Assembly: GCA_035353395.1 (NCBI GenBank) | Contig: DAOPZL010000080.1 | Coordinates: 1-9,622 of the forward strand | Direction of reading: 5' to 3' | DNA: 9,622 bases | Origin: UBA1801 sp035353395 | GTDB taxonomy: Bacteria; Acidobacteriota; Holophagae; Holophagales; Holophagaceae | In this document: positions 6,914-9,622 of the stretch, one piece after another | Position numbering within the stretch: the first letter of the stretch is position 1 | Layout of the letters: each line of letters starts with the position of its first letter | Program-made: the position numbers and the translations under genes | The notes under the pieces: generated by a model | Seen by the model: only the letters and a program-made list of their open reading frames with translations | What the model was told of the DNA's origin: nothing | Databases searched by the model: none

Positions 6914-6944
6914 GTATTAATGTGGTATCAGGAACGTCTTGACA
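6914..6944 (+). promoter_or_regulatory. AT-rich candidate operator/promoter patch before the GntR gene
   Basis: In otherwise GC-rich DNA, the 51-base spacer between ATPase and regulator contains GTATTAATGTGGTATCA, with a palindromic ATTAAT (6916-6921) and a TGGTAT (6924-6928 and neighbours), then TTGACA (6939-6944). TGGTAT resembles a half-site of NagR/DasR-type GntR operators as I remember them, but no matching inverted half is visible. The TTGACA has no -10 at the right distance. This is a weak call. Confidence 0.3.
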
Positions 6945-6957
6945 GCAAGGAATCCGG

Positions 6958-7880
6958 ATGACTTCGAGATACGAGGACGGCAGCGCGGACATCAACACTC
7001 TCGCCGAGGTGCTGAGGATCGATCCGCTCGACCAGACGCCGTTGTATCTCCAGGTCCGGAAGGTCCTGCTGAACGCCATCAAGCGGGGCGTGTTCCAGGC
7101 GGACGACGCCCTCCCCTCCGAGCGGACCCTTTCGGAACTGATCGGCATCTCCAGGGTCACCGCCCGCAAGGCCATCGACGCCCTCGCCGGCGAGGGGGTG
7201 ATCGTCCGCAAGCACGGTTCCGGCAACTACATCGCGCCGCTGCTGGAGCAGCCCCTCTCGCGCCTGACGAGCTTCACCGAGGAGCTGAAGCAGCGAGGAT
7301 TCAAGCCGACTTCCCGATGGCTGAGCCGCGTGGTCGCGCGGGCACTCCCGGACGAACTGCTCACCTTCGGCCTCTCGCCGGGGGCCAAGGTGGTCCGCCT
7401 CGAACGGGTGCGCATGGCCAGCGACGTCCCCATGGCCTTCGAGTACAGCGTCCTGCCCCTGGCCTTCGTCCCGAAGCCGGAGGAGCTCCAGGACTCCCTC
7501 TACGCCTACCTTGCGAAGCAGGGATTCCTCCCTTCGCGCGCCCTGCAGCACATCCGGGCCAGCAACGCCTCTCCGCGGCNNNNNNNNNNNNNNNNNNNNN
7601 NNNNNNNNNNNNNNNNNNNNNNNNNNNNNNNNNNNNNNNNNNNNNNNNNNNNNNNNNNNNNNNNNNNNNNNNNNNNNNNTTCCTCCCTTCGCGCGCCCTG
7701 CAGCACATCCGGGCCAGCAACGCCTCTCCGCGGCACGCCCAGCTCCTGTCCATCGCCGAAGGCCTCGCCCTCATGGACGTCACCCGCATCAGCTACCTCG
7801 ACGACGGCCGGGTGGTGGAGGTGACGCAGACGTTGTGCCGTAACGACTACTACGACTTTGTCGTCGAGCTGCGCAGGTAG
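6958..7880 (+). CDS. GntR/HutC-family transcriptional regulator with UTRA domain (interrupted by an assembly gap)
   Basis: After collapsing gap 3 (100 Ns plus a 55-base duplicate) the gene reads as one frame of 255 residues, typical for the HutC subfamily (about 240). About 27 extra N-terminal residues precede a winged helix at roughly 28-92, with the family motifs TPLYLQVRK, LPSERTLSELIGISRVTARKA and GVIVRKHGSGNYIA. From about 100 a UTRA effector domain follows (LTSFTEELKQRGF, LERVRMASDVPMAFEYSVLPL, and the C-terminal VVEVTQTLCRNDYYDFVVEL). HutC-type regulators with UTRA domains often sense sugar phosphates such as GlcN-6-P or GlcNAc-6-P and repress uptake genes. Lying directly behind the transporter ATPase, it probably controls this locus, but its ligand and operator are unproven. 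The start is supported by AAGGAA five bases before the ATG. Confidence 0.9.
7525..7734. repeat. Exact 55-base duplication flanking gap 3
   Basis: Bases 7525-7579 and 7680-7734 are identical over 55 positions (both begin TTCCTCCCTTCGCGCG and end CTCTCCGCGGC) around 100 Ns inside the regulator gene. The length equals that of the duplication at gap 1, which points to unmerged assembly overlaps rather than biology. Confidence 0.9.
7580..7679. other. Assembly gap of 100 Ns (probably zero missing bases)
   Basis: Exactly 100 Ns between identical 55-base flanks. Collapsing them restores the UTRA domain reading frame, so no sequence appears to be lost. Confidence 0.95.
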
Positions 7881-7914
7881 CGCAGGGAACACTCCGGGAT
7901 CCGGACCGTTCGGG

Positions 7915-7920
7915 TAGAAT
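7915..7920 (+). promoter_or_regulatory. Candidate -10 element for the kinase-TonB gene
   Basis: TAGAAT within GGGTAGAATGG, about 26 bases before the ATG at 7946 and in the 65-base spacer after the regulator. It differs from TATAAT at one position. No good -35 hexamer is seen at 16-18 bases upstream. A short inverted repeat (TCCGG/CCGGA, 7893-7905) sits where a -35 would be; it has no T-run and is not a convincing terminator. Confidence 0.35.
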
Positions 7921-7945
7921 GGACGCCATCAACAGGTAATCCTGC

Positions 7946-9451
7946 ATGGCTGGTGAGGTTCAGGAGCGGCACAAGACCCGGCTGGAGAAACGGCTGGGGA
8001 AGCGCTACGCCTTCCTGGGCATCCTGGGCCAGGGCGCGGCGGGAACCGTCTACGAGGTGATGAACCTCCACCTCAACCGGAAGGAGGCCCTGAAGGTCCT
8101 CGCGGACACCCAGCCCGAGGACTTCTCGACCAGGTTCTCCCACGAGGCCAAGGTCTCCGCCGCGATGGACCACCCGAACATCGTGAAGATCTTCGAGTTC
8201 GAGCAGGTGCGCGGGAGCTTCTGGTATTCCATGCAGTTCATCGAGGGACCCTCGCTCGCCCAGATCATGGCATCCGGTCTGGGGCTGGACGACGCCGCCA
8301 TGGCCAGCCTGGCCATCCCCCTCCTGGATGCCCTCCACTACAGCCATGCGCACGGCGTGATCCACCGGGACATCAAGCCGGGCAACATCCTCGTCAACGA
8401 GCTGGGGCGGCCCTTCCTCACGGACTTCGGCATCGCCAAGACCACGGACAATCTGGTCAAGACCCGCACGGGGACCATGCTCGGAACGCCGGCCTACGTC
8501 GCCCCGGAACAGGCCATGGGCCGGACCGTCGACCACCGGGCCGACCTCTACTCGCTGGGCGTGACACTGTACGAGGTCATGGCCGGGCGCCTGCCCTTCA
8601 CGGCCGAGAACTCCCTGCAGACCGTGGTCATGCGCCTGAAGGAGGATCCCGAGCCGCTGCTGTCCCACTGCCCTTCCATGCGCCCGGAACTGGCCGGGAT
8701 CATCATGCGGGCGCTGGCCCGGGAAAGAGAAGACCGCTGGGAGAGCGCCGCCCAGATGCGGGATGCCTTCATCCTCGCCTGCGGGCATGCGGGAATCGCC
8801 TGGGACCGGCCCATCCTGCCGCCGGAGGAGGTCGCCCGGCTGCGCAGGTCGCTGTCCGTGGAGGAGTCCACGATCGTGGACCTCGGGGGCGCGGGCCCCT
8901 GGCAGACGGTCTACGAGCCCCCCGCCCTCAAGCGATACTGGCGGCGGATCCCGTGGATGTGGGTATCCCTGGGGGTGGCCATCCTGCTCCTCCCCATCAC
9001 TGGCTTCCTCTGGGGCTCGCGCAAGCGGCCGGCCCTGCCGGTTCCCGCGCCCCCCAGACCCGCCGTGGCGCCGCAGCCGGCGGCACCCCGGGCGCCGGCG
9101 CCCGTTCCGGAGCCGGCTCCCGCGCCCGCCAAGCCGGCGCCGCGCCCCGCGCCGCGTCCTCCCGAACCGGCCGCGCGCCGGGCCGTGAGCCCTCCGATGA
9201 TCGAGGAGTCCTTCCCCCCGGAACTGAAGGACGCTCCGGCCTGCGCGGGGCTCACGGTGAACCTCGCCCTCCGGGTGGGCGAGGACGGCCGGGTCCGGTC
9301 GAGCCGCGTGCTCTCGAAGGTGCCGCCCGAATGCGCCAGGGCCGCCCAGGAAGCCGGCCTGCGCTACCGCTTCAAGCCGGCCCTGGACGCCGAGGGTCGG
9401 CCCGTGGAAGGCGTGGTCGCCGTGGCCGTCATCATCGCGGAGACACCATGA
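7946..9451 (+). CDS. Membrane Ser/Thr protein kinase fused to a periplasmic TonB C-terminal-like domain
   Basis: A 501-residue protein in three parts. Residues about 20-280 are a complete Hanks-type kinase: glycine loop GQGAAGTVYE (28-37), ATP-anchoring K50, E67, catalytic HRDIKPGN (140-147), DFG (160-162), activation segment with TRTGTMLGTPAYVAPEQ (173-189). A juxtamembrane stretch leads to one hydrophobic helix (about 336-356) after basic RYWRR. A Pro/Ala-rich linker (about 362-416) then precedes a TonB C-terminal-like domain (about 420-500) with VNLALRVGEDGRV, RYRFKPAL and RPVEGVV, typical of that fold. The expected topology is kinase inside, linker and TonB-like domain in the periplasm. 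The membrane helix has no histidine of the kind canonical TonB uses to couple with ExbB/ExbD, so it may sense or tether rather than transduce energy. The Shine-Dalgarno is weak (AGG about nine bases upstream). The stop overlaps the next gene's ATG. Confidence 0.88.
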   Translation: MAGEVQERHKTRLEKRLGKRYAFLGILGQGAAGTVYEVMNLHLNRKEALKVLADTQPEDFSTRFSHEAKVSAAMDHPNIVKIFEFEQVRGSFWYSMQFIEGPSLAQIMASGLGLDDAAMASLAIPLLDALHYSHAHGVIHRDIKPGNILVNELGRPFLTDFGIAKTTDNLVKTRTGTMLGTPAYVAPEQAMGRTVDHRADLYSLGVTLYEVMAGRLPFTAENSLQTVVMRLKEDPEPLLSHCPSMRPELAGIIMRALAREREDRWESAAQMRDAFILACGHAGIAWDRPILPPEEVARLRRSLSVEESTIVDLGGAGPWQTVYEPPALKRYWRRIPWMWVSLGVAILLLPITGFLWGSRKRPALPVPAPPRPAVAPQPAAPRAPAPVPEPAPAPAKPAPRPAPRPPEPAARRAVSPPMIEESFPPELKDAPACAGLTVNLALRVGEDGRVRSSRVLSKVPPECARAAQEAGLRYRFKPALDAEGRPVEGVVAVAVIIAETP

Positions 9452-9622
9452 AAGGCCTCCAGTTCCTTCCCGTCCCGCTGGCGCTCGCCGCGGCCCTGCA
9501 GGTGGCCTGCGCCTTCAAGGAGCCCGCGGCGGCGCTCCCCCCTCCGCCGGAACCGAAGGGCCAGCTCGCGGTCAGCGTCATGTCGACGCCGTCCCAGGCC
9601 ACCATCTCCCTGAAGGACCAGC
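9448..9622 (+). CDS. Putative lipoprotein with PEGA-like domain, N-terminal part
   Basis: The gene runs off the window; 58 codons are visible. The ATG overlaps the kinase-TonB stop (ATGA, 9448-9451) and has GGAG five bases upstream, so the two genes are translationally coupled. The N-terminus is a hydrophobic signal (FLPVPLALAAALQVAC) with a cysteine at residue 21. The residues before it (LQVAC) are an imperfect lipobox because glutamine occupies the usual -3 position, so lipidation is probable but not certain. A proline-rich linker (PPPPEP) follows, then GQLAVSVMSTPSQATISL, which looks like the first strands of a PEGA domain (usual pattern: G-x-L-x-V-x-S-x-P-x-x-A). PEGA domains are often found with extracytoplasmic sensory or surface proteins. 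A function with the upstream kinase is inferred from coupling only. Confidence 0.7.
   Translation, partial: MKGLQFLPVPLALAAALQVACAFKEPAAALPPPPEPKGQLAVSVMSTPSQATISLKDQ

Noticed and set aside
6939..6944. TTGACA as a -35 box for a promoter of the regulator
   Set aside because: A -10 at 16-18 bases downstream would fall inside the regulator coding sequence, and no TATAAT-like hexamer is there.
9040..9195. GC-rich repetitive stretch in the kinase-TonB gene as a DNA repeat or array
   Set aside because: It is explained by a Pro/Ala-rich periplasmic linker in frame; the units are irregular and match codon-level low complexity.

Overview
The window is dense, GC-rich bacterial DNA with a Gram-negative character: a TonB-like periplasmic domain, a predicted lipoprotein and a Sec-type signal peptide on the binding protein. 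GC content, several 1-4 base gene overlaps and a Ser/Thr kinase with a periplasmic tail suggest a lineage such as Acidobacteriota or Myxococcota. That placement is inference; no rRNA or marker gene is present. Every stretch longer than about 120 bases is coding or N-filled. I see no tRNA, rRNA, CRISPR array or insertion sequence.

Region 1 (1-2580, + strand) is a tightly packed sugar-activation operon. It holds the C-terminal end of a GalE-like NAD-dependent epimerase, a 302-residue sugar-1-phosphate nucleotidyltransferase, and a kinase closely resembling N-acetylhexosamine 1-kinase (NahK). Together these could phosphorylate a (amino)hexose at C1, convert it to an NDP-sugar and epimerise it. 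Region 2 (2573-5655, - strand, read right to left) is a carbohydrate ABC transporter: periplasmic binding protein, then two MalF/MalG-type permeases. A double-hairpin spacer with a probable attenuating terminator lies after the binding-protein gene. Region 3 (from within a gap to 7880, + strand), divergent from region 2, holds the transporter's MalK/UgpC-type ATPase and a GntR/HutC-family regulator with a UTRA ligand domain. Regions 1-3 read as one locus for uptake, sensing and activation of a sugar, plausibly a hexosamine-containing glycan. Region 4 (7881-end, + strand) looks like a separate unit: a Ser/Thr kinase joined through one membrane helix and a Pro/Ala-rich linker to a TonB C-terminal-like domain, translationally coupled to a putative lipoprotein with the start of a PEGA-like domain.

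Three 100-N gaps interrupt the window. Two (2127-2226 and 7580-7679) are flanked by exact 55-base duplications. They are best read as unmerged overlapping contig ends with nothing missing. Removing 155 bases at each restores an intact 371-residue kinase and an intact 255-residue regulator. The third (5725-5824) has no flanking duplication and is a real gap, hiding the ATPase start and part of the divergent promoter region.
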